Of a stretch of 64,000 nucleotides of DNA, positions 8,553 to 18,018 are shown one piece after another. The DNA comes from CAVOJV01 sp963696325 (lineage in GTDB: Bacteria; Pseudomonadota; Gammaproteobacteria; Competibacterales; Competibacteraceae): assembly GCA_963696325.1 (NCBI GenBank), contig CAVOJV010000072.1, positions 28,161 through 92,160 of the forward strand. Reading direction: 5' to 3'. The notes beneath the pieces were generated by a model. The model was not told where the DNA came from, did no database searches, and saw nothing but the letters and a program-made list of their open reading frames with translations. Within the stretch, counting starts at the first letter, position 1, and every line of letters begins with the position of its first letter. The translations under genes and the position numbers were made by a program.

Positions 8553-9101
8553 TCAAAAGGTCGGTGGAGTACAGGCACTGACGATTTCACAAGCCTCCCC
8601 GCCGACGTTGCGGAACCGGTGGGGCAGGCGGCTCTCGAAGTAATACGCATCGCCGGCGTTCAGCACACGCACTTCGTCGCCAACGGAAATCTCGATTTCC
8701 CCACGAATGATCACTCCGGCTTCCTCGCCCTCATGGGTGTACCGCTCTTCCCCGGTATCGGCGCCTGGGGAATAGGTTTCATGGAGTACCGACATGGCGC
8801 GACCCTTGCGGTTGGCCGCGACCAGGAGAAAGGCAATGCCTTTGCCCCCGACATTGGGCAATTCCTGTTTGGAAAAGAATATCCTGGATGCCGCCGAAAG
8901 GTCTTGCGTGAAGAAATCGGCGACCGACAGTTCGAGTCCTTCCATAAGCCTCTTTAGCGTGCTGACCGTCGGACTGGTTTGGTTGCGTTCAATGCGGGAT
9001 ATGAGACCGTTAGTCGCGCCGATCCGTTTGGCCAGCTCGCGTTGCGACAGATTGCGCTGTTCCCGCAGGATGCGGAGCCTGCTACCAATATCCTCGTTCA
9101 T
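8553..9101 (-). CDS. XRE-family regulator with C-terminal cupin domain (PuuR-like)
   Basis: 182 residues. Residues 7-61 form a helix-turn-helix (RLRILREQRNLSQRELAKRI, then ATNGLISRIERNQTSPTVSTL). Residues 110-180 form a small cupin (YSPGADTGEERYTHEGEEAG, GDAYYFESRLPHRFRNVG). This is the architecture of PuuR and other regulators that sense amines or amino acids. The gene is last in a minus-strand run behind the polyamine-type ABC transporter, 115 bases after the permease, and probably controls it. It is clearly paralogous to the regulator at 15824-16408. A ligand such as putrescine, GABA or 5-aminovalerate is inferred from context. Confidence 0.85.
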   Translation of the reverse strand: MNEDIGSRLRILREQRNLSQRELAKRIGATNGLISRIERNQTSPTVSTLKRLMEGLELSVADFFTQDLSAASRIFFSKQELPNVGGKGIAFLLVAANRKGRAMSVLHETYSPGADTGEERYTHEGEEAGVIIRGEIEISVGDEVRVLNAGDAYYFESRLPHRFRNVGGEACEIVSACTPPTF

Positions 9102-9216
9102 GCCTACCCCATGTTTCTCAAAGCCAGGTAATCAGACAGTTTCATCGCCCTGTCTTTCAGTCGGCGGCAACCAAGCACCAGGGCTTGCCTGAGGACCCGT
9201 TATTTCTTGATCACTG

Positions 9217-10209
9217 TTAGGTTGCCTGGGTGCGAATCCGCTGGTTGCGGCCGCGCAAATATTCCAACGTGCCTAACAACAGGATGGCGAAGACGATCAG
9301 GATGGTGGCCACCGCCGCGATGGTGGGGCTGATGTTCTCGCGGATGCCGCTGAACATCTGCCGGGGCAGGGTAACCTGTTCGGGGCCGGCCAGAAACAGC
9401 GTGACGACCACCTCGTCGAACGAGGTGGCGAACGCGAACAACGCGCCGGAAATGACGCCGGGTGCGATCAGGGGGAGCGTAATGCGGAAGAAGGTGGTTA
9501 CCGAGTTGGCGCCCAGGCTCGCGCTGGCGCGAATCAGTCGGTTGTCGAAACCCTCCAGGGTGGCGCTCACAGTGATCACGACGAACGGCGCGCCGAGGGC
9601 GGCGTGCGCGAGAATCAGGCCGAGGTAAGAACTGTCCAGACCGATCTGCACGAAAGCGAGATAGCAGCTCACGCCCACGATCACCACTGGCACCACCATC
9701 GGCGAGATCAACACGCTCATCAGTAAGGCCTTGCCGGGAAACTCGCCGCGGGTCAGGCCAATCGCGGCCAGCGTGCCCAGCGCGGTGGCCAACAGCGTTG
9801 CCGCGGGGCCGATGATGAAGCTGTTTTTCAACGCCCGCATCCACTCGGCGGAGGTCAGGAAATCTTCGTACCAGCGCAGGGAAAAGCCGGACAGCGGATA
9901 GACCAAAAACGAGCTCGAATTGAAGGAGAGAGGGATAATCGCCAGCAGCGGCGCAATCAGGAACAGCAGGATCAGCCCGCAGAGCACTCGGAATGCGTAA
10001 TACCACACTATCTCTGCCGGACCGGCGTAGGGTTGTATGCCGGATGGCCTGACTACCCTGACCACCCTGACTACCGCGCCGGTTCTGGAGAAGATCTTTC
10101 TCAGTCTATAGATAAACAGTTCGATCAGGCTCAGGCGCCTGTCCTGGGGAGGCGTGAATTCCTCGTCCTGGTTGGCCTTGACCTCGGGTTTTGTGAGTTT
10201 TTCCGACAT
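9217..10209 (-). CDS. Polyamine-type ABC transporter permease (PotC-like)
   Basis: 330 residues with six predicted transmembrane segments after a long hydrophilic N-terminus of about 70 residues. The ATPase-coupling EAA-type loop is ASASLGANSVTTFFRITLPL near residue 240. It would pair with the second permease just upstream (21-base gap) as the inner-membrane channel. The N-terminal extension includes VVRVVRVVR, encoded by three copies of a 9-bp unit (10051-10077), which is unusual because PotC proteins normally start close to the first helix. The start is ATG 10209. Confidence 0.88.
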   Translation of the reverse strand: MSEKLTKPEVKANQDEEFTPPQDRRLSLIELFIYRLRKIFSRTGAVVRVVRVVRPSGIQPYAGPAEIVWYYAFRVLCGLILLFLIAPLLAIIPLSFNSSSFLVYPLSGFSLRWYEDFLTSAEWMRALKNSFIIGPAATLLATALGTLAAIGLTRGEFPGKALLMSVLISPMVVPVVIVGVSCYLAFVQIGLDSSYLGLILAHAALGAPFVVITVSATLEGFDNRLIRASASLGANSVTTFFRITLPLIAPGVISGALFAFATSFDEVVVTLFLAGPEQVTLPRQMFSGIRENISPTIAAVATILIVFAILLLGTLEYLRGRNQRIRTQAT

Positions 10210-10230
10210 GGCTTGGTCCCCGCTTTAGGC

Positions 10231-11478
10231 TCAGCCCAATTTCAGCCGACTGGTGCCGATCAGACGGCTATACACGGCGTACAGGATCAATGTCACCAGC
10301 AACAGCAGCGTGCCCAGCGCGGCGGCCATACCCCAGTTGATCGTGACATTGGTATAGAATGCCACGAAATAGCTCATCATCTGTTCCTTAGGGCTGCCGA
10401 GCAGCGCGGGGGTAATGTAATAGCCGATGGTGATGATAAACACCAACAAACTGCCCGCTCCCAAGCCCGCCAAGGTTTGGGGAAAATAAATACGCCAGAA
10501 CGCGGCGAACGGATGGCTGCCCAGGGAAATAGCCGCCTTAACGTAGACCACCGGAATGCCTTTCATCACACTGTAGACGGGCAGAATCATGAATGGGAGC
10601 ATGATATGCACCATGGCGATGTATACCCCAACCTGATTGAACACCAGTTGGATGGGTTCGTGGGTAATGCCAACCGCTATCAGCGTCTTGTTGATCAGTC
10701 CTTCGTTCTGCAGCAAGACGATCCAGGCCGCCACCCGCACCAGCACCGAGGTCCAGAACGGCAGCAGCACCATGATCATCAGCAGGTTACTTTGCCGCGC
10801 CGGCAGCGAGGCCAGCAGGTAGGCCAGCGGATAGCCCAACCCGATGCAGATGACGGTTACGACCAGGCTCATCCACAAGGTGCGCCCCAGGATGGGGAGA
10901 AAGACCGCCTGCTGTGGGTCCGTCGCGACGACATTACCCTGGTCGTCGATCTGATGGTCAACCGCCGCCAGCAGATAATAGGACGTATACCGGCCAGTAT
11001 TGCGCGCGATGGCGTGCCAGTAGGGGAGTTCACCCCAGCGCGGGTCGATGGCAATAAATCCCTCGCGCATGGATGCGGCATCTGTGAGCGGCATCTTGCG
11101 GGCGGTGTTCATCACCAGGCTGCGGTAGCCGCTGATTTCGCTGTTCAGGCGCTTTGCCGCATTGGCGACCGTCTTGTTCTCATAGGCTCGCTGCAGATCC
11201 TGGGACAGTGCCACGAATACCGGTTCGCCCGGCGCCGCCTTGCCGTCCCAGCCGTGCAGGGCGGCCACGGTTTTGGGCAGGGTGTCGGCCACCTCTGGAT
11301 TCTCGACGCTGCGCACCAACATGCCGGCGAGCGGGAAGATGAATACCAGCAACAGAAACAGCGCGAGCGGCACAATCAGTGCCAACGCCTGCAGGCGTTG
11401 TCGGCGCTCCGCTCGCTTCAGCTTGACCATCAGGGGTACATCTGGCGTGCCTTGCAGGGTTGCTTCTACGGTTGCCAT
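10231..11478 (-). CDS. Polyamine-type ABC transporter permease (PotB-like)
   Basis: 415 residues. The first transmembrane helix (residues 32-54) is followed by a large periplasmic insertion of about 140 residues. The remaining helices carry the coupling motif VKAAISLGSHPFAAFWRIYF. It belongs to the binding-protein-dependent transport inner-membrane family and acts with the downstream permease and the ATPase at 12689. The large periplasmic loop is a feature of some putrescine/spermidine-like systems in proteobacteria. It lies 73 bases after the solute-binding gene in the same operon. Confidence 0.88.
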   Translation of the reverse strand: MATVEATLQGTPDVPLMVKLKRAERRQRLQALALIVPLALFLLLVFIFPLAGMLVRSVENPEVADTLPKTVAALHGWDGKAAPGEPVFVALSQDLQRAYENKTVANAAKRLNSEISGYRSLVMNTARKMPLTDAASMREGFIAIDPRWGELPYWHAIARNTGRYTSYYLLAAVDHQIDDQGNVVATDPQQAVFLPILGRTLWMSLVVTVICIGLGYPLAYLLASLPARQSNLLMIMVLLPFWTSVLVRVAAWIVLLQNEGLINKTLIAVGITHEPIQLVFNQVGVYIAMVHIMLPFMILPVYSVMKGIPVVYVKAAISLGSHPFAAFWRIYFPQTLAGLGAGSLLVFIITIGYYITPALLGSPKEQMMSYFVAFYTNVTINWGMAAALGTLLLLVTLILYAVYSRLIGTSRLKLG

Positions 11479-11550
11479 GGTTGACCCGCGAGAGTTGGTT
11501 GCAAGAAGTCACCGGGGGCGGACCCGGCCCGCCCCCCGTGCGCAATGGCT

Positions 11551-12594
11551 TTAGTTGGCGGCCGCCCAGGTGTTGAAGCGCTGTTCCAGCTCTTCGCCGC
11601 GGTCCACCCAGAACGGGATATCAATCGCAAACGCACCTTTGAGGTTGGCGGGCGCCGTTGGCAGCACTTCCGCCCGCTTGGGGTCGATCAGGCTGACCGC
11701 TTTGGTATTGGTAGGCCCGTACGCAATGAATCCGGAAAAGACTTTTTGGTTCTCCGGCTTGCTGGCGAAGGCGATGTACTGATAGGCTTCCGCTGATTTC
11801 GGATCCCCCTTCGGAATCGCCCAACTGTCTACGTCGTAGATACTGCCATTCCACACGATCTTCAGATTCTTGCCTTCCTTCTGTGCCGCGTCGATGCGGC
11901 CGTTATAGGCGGAACTCATGACCAGATCGCCCGACGCCAGCAACTGGGGCGGCTGGGCGCCCGCTTCCCACCATTGGATGTTGGGTTTGATCTGGTCAAG
12001 CTTCTTGAAGGCCCGTTCCACGCCTGCCTTGGTAGCCAGTACTTTGTACATTTCTGAGGGGGAGACGCCGTCCGCCAGCAGGGCGATTTCCAGGGTATAC
12101 TTGGCGCCCTTGCGCAGGCCGCGCTTGCCGGGATACTTCTTGACATCCCAGAAATCCGCCCAGGAGGCCGGTGTGCCCTTCACCAGGTCGGCGTTGTACG
12201 CCAGCACGACGGACCACACGAAGATGCCGATGCCGCAATCGGATACCGAGCCCGGTATGAAATCTTTCTTGTCGCCGATCTTGCCGTAGTCCAGCTTTTC
12301 AAACAGCCCTTCCTCACAGCCGCGCAACAGTTCCGGCGATTCCACCTCGACTACGTCCCAGGTGGGCTTGCCGGCTTCAACCATGGCCTTGATCTTCGCC
12401 ATTTCACCGTTGTACGCGACCGGTATGATGTTGATGCCGGTAGCCTTCGTGAAGGGTTCGTAATAGGCTTTGGCCTGCGCCTCTTGGCTGGCGCCGCCGA
12501 AGGAAATAACGGTTAGATCCTTGGCAATGGCCGCTTGGGTGAGACAAGCCGCCAGCATTCCAAAGCAGGTAGTACTGAGTATCCGCTTATTCAT
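11551..12594 (-). CDS. Periplasmic solute-binding protein of the polyamine-type ABC importer
   Basis: 347 residues with a signal peptide (MNKRILSTTCFGMLAACLTQ, cleavage after AIA). The mature part starts KDLTVISFGGASQEAQAKAY, a typical start for family-1 PotD/PotF-like binding proteins, and ends WVDRGEELEQRFNTWAAAN. It captures the substrate in the periplasm. Family membership is clear, but whether it binds spermidine, putrescine, GABA or 5-aminovalerate cannot be read by eye. Next to an aminotransferase and glutarate genes, a C4-C5 omega-amine is the best guess. AGGAG precedes the ATG. Confidence 0.87.
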   Translation of the reverse strand: MNKRILSTTCFGMLAACLTQAAIAKDLTVISFGGASQEAQAKAYYEPFTKATGINIIPVAYNGEMAKIKAMVEAGKPTWDVVEVESPELLRGCEEGLFEKLDYGKIGDKKDFIPGSVSDCGIGIFVWSVVLAYNADLVKGTPASWADFWDVKKYPGKRGLRKGAKYTLEIALLADGVSPSEMYKVLATKAGVERAFKKLDQIKPNIQWWEAGAQPPQLLASGDLVMSSAYNGRIDAAQKEGKNLKIVWNGSIYDVDSWAIPKGDPKSAEAYQYIAFASKPENQKVFSGFIAYGPTNTKAVSLIDPKRAEVLPTAPANLKGAFAIDIPFWVDRGEELEQRFNTWAAAN

Positions 12595-12688
12595 GATGCA
12601 CTCCTGGTGGGTCTATTGTTGTATGGATTTAAAAGGCTTGCTTGGTAGTACCTTCGGAACGGCCGCCGGGAAATTCGCCCGGCCTGCA

Positions 12689-13783
12689 TTACAGGGGGTC
12701 CAACGCCCGAATATCGGCGGTTTCCCAGCCTAGCGGTACTTCGGCGCCAACCTTGAGTTCGGCGTCAAGCTGGGCTATTGGAACCTTGATAACGAAATCG
12801 GGGGTATCGCCGACGCCCATCCGTACCCGTAAGTGGTCGCCGAGGTAAATCAACTCCGCGATGGTGCCGGTAAACTGGTTCGGACAGGCAATCGCATGGG
12901 CATTCAACATCACCCGCTCCGGACGGATCGATAGCGAGGCCGGTTCGCCGACGCCGCCCACATTGATCGCCCTGGCAACGATTTCCTCGCCGGTCTGCAG
13001 GCGCACCGTGCAGGTCGGGCCGTCGATGGCGGTAACGGTGCCGGAAAGCGAGTTGTTCTCGCCGATAAAATTGGCGACGAAGGCATTGCGGGGTTCTTCG
13101 TACAGTTTTTCCGGTGAGTCGATCTGCTGGATGATGCCATGATTGAAGACGGCGACGCGATCGGACATGGTCAGCGCCTCCGACTGGTCGTGAGTCACAT
13201 ACACCACGGTGATACCGAGCTGCTGATGCAGATGCTTGATTTCCATCTGCATGTGTTCCCGCAGTTGCTTGTCCAGCGCGCCGAGCGGTTCGTCCATCAG
13301 CACCAACTGCGGTTCGAACACCAACGCGCGGGCCAGCGCGATGCGTTGCTGCTGGCCGCCGGACAGTTGTGCTGGATAACGCCCTCCCAGGGATTCCAGC
13401 TTGACCATCTGCAGGGCCTTGCGCACCTTGTCCTCGATGTCGCTTTTGGGGAGCTTGCGGACGGTCAGCGGATACGCGACGTTTTCGTTGACCGTCAAGT
13501 GCGGGAACAGTGCGTAGTTCTGGAACACCATGCCGATGTTGCGTTTGTGGGGCGGCACGTTGTTCAAGCGCTGGCCGTTCAGGAAGATGTCGCCGTGGGT
13601 CGGCACCTCGAAGCCCGCCAACATCATCAGGCACGTGGTCTTGCCGGAGCCGGAAGGCCCCAGCAGGGTCAAGAATTCACCCCGGGCAATATCCAGGTCA
13701 AGGTTTTTGACGATCAGGGTGACACCGTCGTAGCTCTTTTGCACGCCGCTAAAGCTGACCAGTGCGTCTTGATTTTCATTCAT
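12689..13783 (-). CDS. ABC transporter ATP-binding protein (PotA-like)
   Basis: 364 residues. The nucleotide-binding domain shows Walker A GPSGSGKTT (about residue 42), Q-loop VFQNYALFPHL, signature LSGGQQQRIALARAL, Walker B QLVLMDEPLGALD and H-loop YVTHDQSEA. A C-terminal TOBE domain (about residues 280-360, SIRPERVML) is the usual regulatory tail of PotA/MalK-type ATPases. It powers the importer encoded downstream. It is first of the four transporter genes, so the operon reads potA, binding protein, potB, potC, regulator on the minus strand. Confidence 0.9.
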   Translation of the reverse strand: MNENQDALVSFSGVQKSYDGVTLIVKNLDLDIARGEFLTLLGPSGSGKTTCLMMLAGFEVPTHGDIFLNGQRLNNVPPHKRNIGMVFQNYALFPHLTVNENVAYPLTVRKLPKSDIEDKVRKALQMVKLESLGGRYPAQLSGGQQQRIALARALVFEPQLVLMDEPLGALDKQLREHMQMEIKHLHQQLGITVVYVTHDQSEALTMSDRVAVFNHGIIQQIDSPEKLYEEPRNAFVANFIGENNSLSGTVTAIDGPTCTVRLQTGEEIVARAINVGGVGEPASLSIRPERVMLNAHAIACPNQFTGTIAELIYLGDHLRVRMGVGDTPDFVIKVPIAQLDAELKVGAEVPLGWETADIRALDPL

Positions 13784-13804
13784 GGCGCAGCCCCCAGACA
13801 GTCG

Positions 13805-13912
13805 TTACAGAGAACGATAACAGCGATCAGGATGGAAGTAGCCGTGGAACGCGCTGGAGATGCGGCCCACGAGTCGCATCCCAGCCGGGAAGGGAATGAC
13901 GTACAAGGACAT
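13805..13912 (-). CDS. Putative 35-aa leader or small protein ahead of the ABC operon
   Basis: The frame ATG 13912 to TAA 13805 encodes MSLYVIPFPAGMRLVGRISS and then AFHGYFHPDRCYRSL. AGGAG sits 5-6 bases upstream of the ATG, and the stop lies 21 bases before the ATPase start. It is too short for family assignment and is rich in aromatic and basic residues. It may be a translated leader that controls the transporter operon, or simply chance coding in a 5' untranslated region. Confidence 0.4.
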   Translation of the reverse strand: MSLYVIPFPAGMRLVGRISSAFHGYFHPDRCYRSL

Positions 13913-14225
13913 GATCTTCTCCTAGTCTAGGATTCGGGTTGTGGTTTTCCACCATCGCACGTGATGTGCACTCAAACAGCCCTTAATCCTTGGCTAGTTG
14001 CGAGCATTCTGCCTAGGCTCGCTTTGGGGCTACATGCCGCTCATAGACATCTGCCTGGTCTAAGGCCGAACCCGCTTGTCTTTGGCCAGGAGGAATGCTG
14101 CTGCTTTACGCGTAGAAACGAACCAGCGACACCCAGCATACCCTCACTATAGCAGCACTGCCGCAACAGGCTAGAGTCTTTGAAAGTCAATATCATCAGC
14201 CACCCCGCCAGGCTAGCCCGCTGGA
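13913..14225. other. Intergenic region before the ABC operon
   Basis: This 313-base stretch lies between the aminotransferase stop (14226) and the small ORF, with both neighbours on the minus strand. It must hold the promoter of the transporter operon. I see no convincing terminator or operator palindrome. Confidence 0.4.
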
Positions 14226-15548
14226 TCATAAGGCGGGCTCGGCAGCGGCGACCGCTGCTTGCATCTGCTTGCCCTGAGCGGCGAATTCAAGGGCATGGGC
14301 CAACTTCTGAAGCGCCTCCGCGAATACCTCGTCCTGGATTGTCAGCGGCATCAGGAAGCGGATGACATTGAAGTAGACGCCACAGGTGAGCAGCACCAGA
14401 CCCTGCTCCAGCGCCTTGGCCTGCACTTCCTTGGCGAACGCGGGATCTGGCTCATGGCTGCCCGGTTGATTGAATTCCACGGCAATCATGGCGCCTAGAC
14501 CGCGCACGTCGGCGATGTGGGGCATCTTGGCCTTGCGATCGTTCAGGAAACTTTTTAACCACTCGCCAAGATGATTGGCGCGTTCGACCAGTTGCTCTTC
14601 CTGGATGACAGCAAGCACCGCCAGCGCCGCGGCGACCGCCAGCGGATGGCCGGCGTAGGTGCCGCCCAGCCCGCCTGGAGGGGCCGCATCCATGATATCG
14701 GCGCGGCCGGTGACGGCTGACAGCGGGAACCCCCCCGCCAGGCTCTTGGCCATGGTTATCAGATCCGGGACTACCCCGTAGTGCTCCATCGCGAAGAGTT
14801 TTCCGGTGCGGGCGAAACCGGATTGGATCTCATCGGCGATCAGCAGGATACCGTGTTCGTCGCAGAGACTCCGCAACGCCCGCATGAACTCGGGCGGGGC
14901 CACGTAGAAACCGCCCTCGCCCTGCACCGGCTCCAAAACAATTGCCGCGACCCGTTGCGGATCGATATCGGCCTTGAACAGGTAATGCAGCGCCTGCAGC
15001 GAATCCTTTACGGTTACACCGTGCAACGGCACTGGGAAGGGTGCGTGATAGACATCGGCGGGGAAGGGGCCGAAGCCGACTTTGTATGGCGCCACCTTGC
15101 CGGTGAGCGCCATGCCCATCAGGGTGCGGCCGTGAAACGCGCCTGAAAAAGCGACCACGCCACTTCGGCCGGTGGCGACGCGGGCAATTTTGATGGCGTT
15201 TTCCACCGCCTCGGCGCCGGTGGAGAAAAACGCGGTTTTCTTGGCGAAGGTGCCCGGCGTGAGCTGATTCAGCTTTTCGGCTAGTTCCACGTACCCGGTG
15301 TTGGGGAATACCTGGTAGCAGGTGTGGGTGAACTTTTTCAGTTGCGCTTCGACCGCCGCAATCACCTTGGGATGGCGGTGGCCGGTATTAAGCACCCCGA
15401 TTCCACCGCTGAAATCGATGTAGCGCTTGCCTTCCAGATCCCAGAGTTCCGCGTTTTCCGCACGCTCGGGATAAATCTGGGTCAACACGCCTACGCCACG
15501 CGCGGTCGCCTGCTCTTTTCGACTTTGCCACATGCTGTTTTGATTCAT
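14226..15548 (-). CDS. gabT: Omega-amine aminotransferase (GABA / 5-aminovalerate transaminase)
   Basis: The start is set at ATG 15548 (MNQNSMWQSRKEQATARGVG), the usual N-terminus of the family. The 24 extra codons upstream look non-coding. The 440-residue class-III PLP enzyme shows FSGGIGVLNTGHRHPKV, STGAEAVENAIKIAR, FHGRTLMGMALTGK, the PLP-Asp in LLIADEIQSGFARTG and the Schiff-base Lys in ITMAKSLAGGFPLSAV. It moves the omega-amino group of 4-aminobutyrate or 5-aminovalerate to 2-oxoglutarate. With glutaryl-CoA dehydrogenase and a CoA transferase nearby, the 5-aminovalerate role (DavT) is likely, but sequence alone does not separate GabT from DavT. Confidence 0.9.
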   Translation of the reverse strand: MNQNSMWQSRKEQATARGVGVLTQIYPERAENAELWDLEGKRYIDFSGGIGVLNTGHRHPKVIAAVEAQLKKFTHTCYQVFPNTGYVELAEKLNQLTPGTFAKKTAFFSTGAEAVENAIKIARVATGRSGVVAFSGAFHGRTLMGMALTGKVAPYKVGFGPFPADVYHAPFPVPLHGVTVKDSLQALHYLFKADIDPQRVAAIVLEPVQGEGGFYVAPPEFMRALRSLCDEHGILLIADEIQSGFARTGKLFAMEHYGVVPDLITMAKSLAGGFPLSAVTGRADIMDAAPPGGLGGTYAGHPLAVAAALAVLAVIQEEQLVERANHLGEWLKSFLNDRKAKMPHIADVRGLGAMIAVEFNQPGSHEPDPAFAKEVQAKALEQGLVLLTCGVYFNVIRFLMPLTIQDEVFAEALQKLAHALEFAAQGKQMQAAVAAAEPAL

Positions 15549-15823
15549 AGGTGCCACCGAACCTCGTTGCAACTCGCCGCCAATTCGCAGTGCTCGAACG
15601 GATCTCGAGCGGATAAACAAATATTCCCTACCATGAAAACATTTCTATACCTTCAACGATGAGAAAAAGCAACACTCCAGTAAGGGAAATTGTGGCGAAC
15701 GATGCTTTGATGCTTTAAAGAATGGTTTTCGATAAATAGGTTATGGTCGATTGTCAGCGCCGCCAGCCAGGCTACATTCTCCGATGTTGATGAATATATG
15801 CATCGATACCACGGCATGTTGAA

Positions 15824-16408
15824 TCACAGCCTGTGCTTTGCCGAGAGATACGGTGGGGAACAGGCGCTGATGATTTCGCATTCCTCCTTATCCACGTTGC
15901 GGAAACGATGGGGTAGGCGACTGTGAAAAAAATAGGCTTCGCCTGGTCCGAGAACACGGCACCGATCCCCAATAGTAATTTCAATCCGGCCACGGATGAC
16001 AATGCCCCCTTCCTGGCCCTCGTGACGCAGCATGGTTTCACCGGTATCGGCACCGGGGCTATAACGCTCATAAAGCATCTCCAGATTGTGGCCGCCGCCA
16101 CCGAGTTGACGGAACGAGATCGGCCCATCGATCAATTCCACCAGTTCATGCGCCGCGAAAAACACCTGATCCTCACTGGGTAGTTCGAGCGTAAAGAACT
16201 CGTCGAGCGACATAGGAATACCGTCCAGCACCTTCTTGAGGGAGGCGACGGAAGGGCTGTTCTTGTTTTGTTCAATGAGCGAGATGGTGCCGTTGGTTAC
16301 GCCAGCACGGCGGGCAAGCTCCCGTTGAGATAACCCAAGCCCCTCACGGACAGCCTGCAGGCGTGCTCCCAGATTGAACTCTCCTTTCTTAAGCCGACGC
16401 TCAGCCAT
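15824..16408 (-). CDS. XRE-family regulator with cupin domain, second copy (PuuR-like)
   Basis: 194 residues. A helix-turn-helix at residues 14-68 (GARLQAVREGLGLSQRELAR, RAGVTNGTISLIEQNKNSPS) and a cupin at residues 115-188 (SPGADTGETMLRHEGQEGG, GEAYFFHSRLPHRFRN) mirror the regulator at 8553-9101. It is transcribed divergently from the glutaryl-CoA dehydrogenase gene, with a 405-base AT-rich gap between them, so it probably controls both directions. Two related regulators flanking one catabolic block suggest split control of uptake and degradation. Confidence 0.86.
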   Translation of the reverse strand: MAERRLKKGEFNLGARLQAVREGLGLSQRELARRAGVTNGTISLIEQNKNSPSVASLKKVLDGIPMSLDEFFTLELPSEDQVFFAAHELVELIDGPISFRQLGGGGHNLEMLYERYSPGADTGETMLRHEGQEGGIVIRGRIEITIGDRCRVLGPGEAYFFHSRLPHRFRNVDKEECEIISACSPPYLSAKHRL

Positions 16409-16813
16409 GGTTAATGTTTTAAAACCTCTTGTATGACTAAAAAATCAGGAACAACGTAGGAGAATGGGGCAATCAAAGCTATAGCTTAAATTTAAATTAT
16501 AAAGCAAGGACAAGCTGTTCAACATATTAAACGCTGGGTGGCTGGAGCAAGTACCTGGCTTGTTGTCATCGATTACTCTCTTATCATCCTACAAGGGCTA
16601 TGCTGCTGCCTGGAAAAAACCCTATAATCCAGTCTCGGTATAGTGAAACAGTTATTTAAAAACGGTATTGCATGAGGCTAACACAGGGAACCCTGGACAA
16701 AAATTGTTAAATTTATTAAACGAGTGATAAAGTATCGACAACCTTAGTTTTGGATTAGGCGACTCAGTACTCAAGGTTTGCCAACTCCCCCTGGACCGAT
16801 AGGGTAATTCACG
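16409..16813. promoter_or_regulatory. Divergent AT-rich control region with possible PuuR-type sites
   Basis: This region separates the XRE-cupin regulator from gcdH. TGTTCAACATATT at 16516-16528, read on the other strand, is AATATGTTGAACA. That matches 11 of 13 positions of the E. coli PuuR site as I remember it (AAAATATAATGAACA). A second AT block, GTTAAATTTATTAAACGAG, starts near 16706. Both are plausible binding sites for the divergent regulator, but neither has been tested here. Confidence 0.4.
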
Positions 16814-18003
16814 ATGTCTACAAACGCTGAAGCCACATTTCGCTGGGATGACCCCTTCTTACTCGAAGCGCAATTGTCAACCGAGGAGCGGATGGTGCGC
16901 GACAGCGCCCGCGCCTACTGCCAGGAGAAGCTGCTGCCGCGGATCATCGAGGCCAACCGCCACGAGCGGTTCGACCGCGAGATCATGAACGAGATGGGCG
17001 AGCTGGGTTTGCTGGGTTCGACCATCAAGGGCTACGGCTGCGCGGGCGTGAACTATGTCTGCTACGGTCTGATCGCCCGCGAGGTGGAGCGGGTCGATTC
17101 CGGCTACCGCTCGGCGATGAGCGTGCAGTCCAGCCTGGTGATGCATCCGATCCACGCCTATGGCAACGAGGCCCAGCGCGAGAAATACCTGCCGAGGCTG
17201 GCCACTGGCGAGCTGGTGGGCTGCTTCGGCCTGACCGAGCCGGATCACGGCTCCGATCCCGGCAGCATGAAGACCCGGGCCGCAAGGTCGCCGGCGGCTA
17301 TCGCCTGAACGGCGCCAAGATGTGGATCACCAACTCGCCCATCGCCGACGTCTTCGTGGTCTGGGCCAAGAACGACGCAGGCGATATCCGCGGCTTCGTG
17401 CTGGAAAAGGGCATGAAGGGCCTGTCCGCGCCCAAGATCGAGGGCAAGTTCTCGCTGCGCGCCTCCATCACCGGCGAGATCGTGATGCAAGACGTCTTCG
17501 TTCCCGAGGCGAACCTGCTGCCGAACGTCGACGGGCCTCAAGGGGCCGTTCGGCTGCCTGAACAGGGCCCGCTACGGCATCGCCTGGGGCGCGATGGGGG
17601 CGGCGGAGTTCTGCTGGCACGCCGCGCGCCAGTACACCCTGGACCGCAACCAGTTCGGCCGGCCGCTGGCGGCCACTCAGCTGATCCAGAAGAAGCTCGC
17701 CGACATGCAGACCGAGATCACCCTGGGCTTGCAGGCGGCGCTTGCGGGTCGGGCCGCCTGATGGACGAGGGCAGGATGGCGCCCGAGATGATCTCGCTGA
17801 TCAAGCGCAACAACTGCGGCAAGGCCCTGGACATCGCCCGGCTGGCGCGCGACATGCACGGCGGCAACGGCATTTCCGACGAATTCCACGTCATCCGCCA
17901 TGTGATGAACCTGGAGACGGTGAACACCTACGAGGGCACCCACGACATTCACGCCTTGATTCTGGGCCGTGCCCAAACCGGTATCCAGGCATTTACCGGC
18001 TGA
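16814..18003 (+). pseudogene. gcdH: Glutaryl-CoA dehydrogenase, interrupted by frameshifts
   Basis: The pieces join into a nearly complete acyl-CoA dehydrogenase of the GcdH type: CFGLTEPDHGSDPGSMKTR, then after a shift near 17276 KVAGGYRLNGAKMWITNSP. After a second near 17538 comes GPFGCLNRARYGIAWGAMG, and after a third near 17735 RLMDEGRMAPEMISLIKRNN. The catalytic Glu lies in VNTYEGTHDIHALILG. GcdH oxidises and decarboxylates glutaryl-CoA to crotonyl-CoA with FAD. The indels fall in G/C runs (GGGCC, GACGGG, GTCGGG) and the protein is otherwise well kept, so sequencing error is as likely as decay. The CoA transferase follows 15 bases later. Confidence 0.85.
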
Positions 18004-18018
18004 GCCGTGGAGGCTGCC

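Noticed and set aside
7984..8957. Plus-strand Pro/Arg-rich frames over the IS66 fragment and regulator
   Set aside because: Low-complexity antisense coding; the minus-strand genes explain the region.
9200..14300. Long open frames on the plus strand opposite the ABC transporter genes (for example 10033-11484 and 13139-13930)
   Set aside because: They are antisense shadows of strongly coding, family-matched minus-strand genes in GC-rich DNA and contain no recognisable domain.
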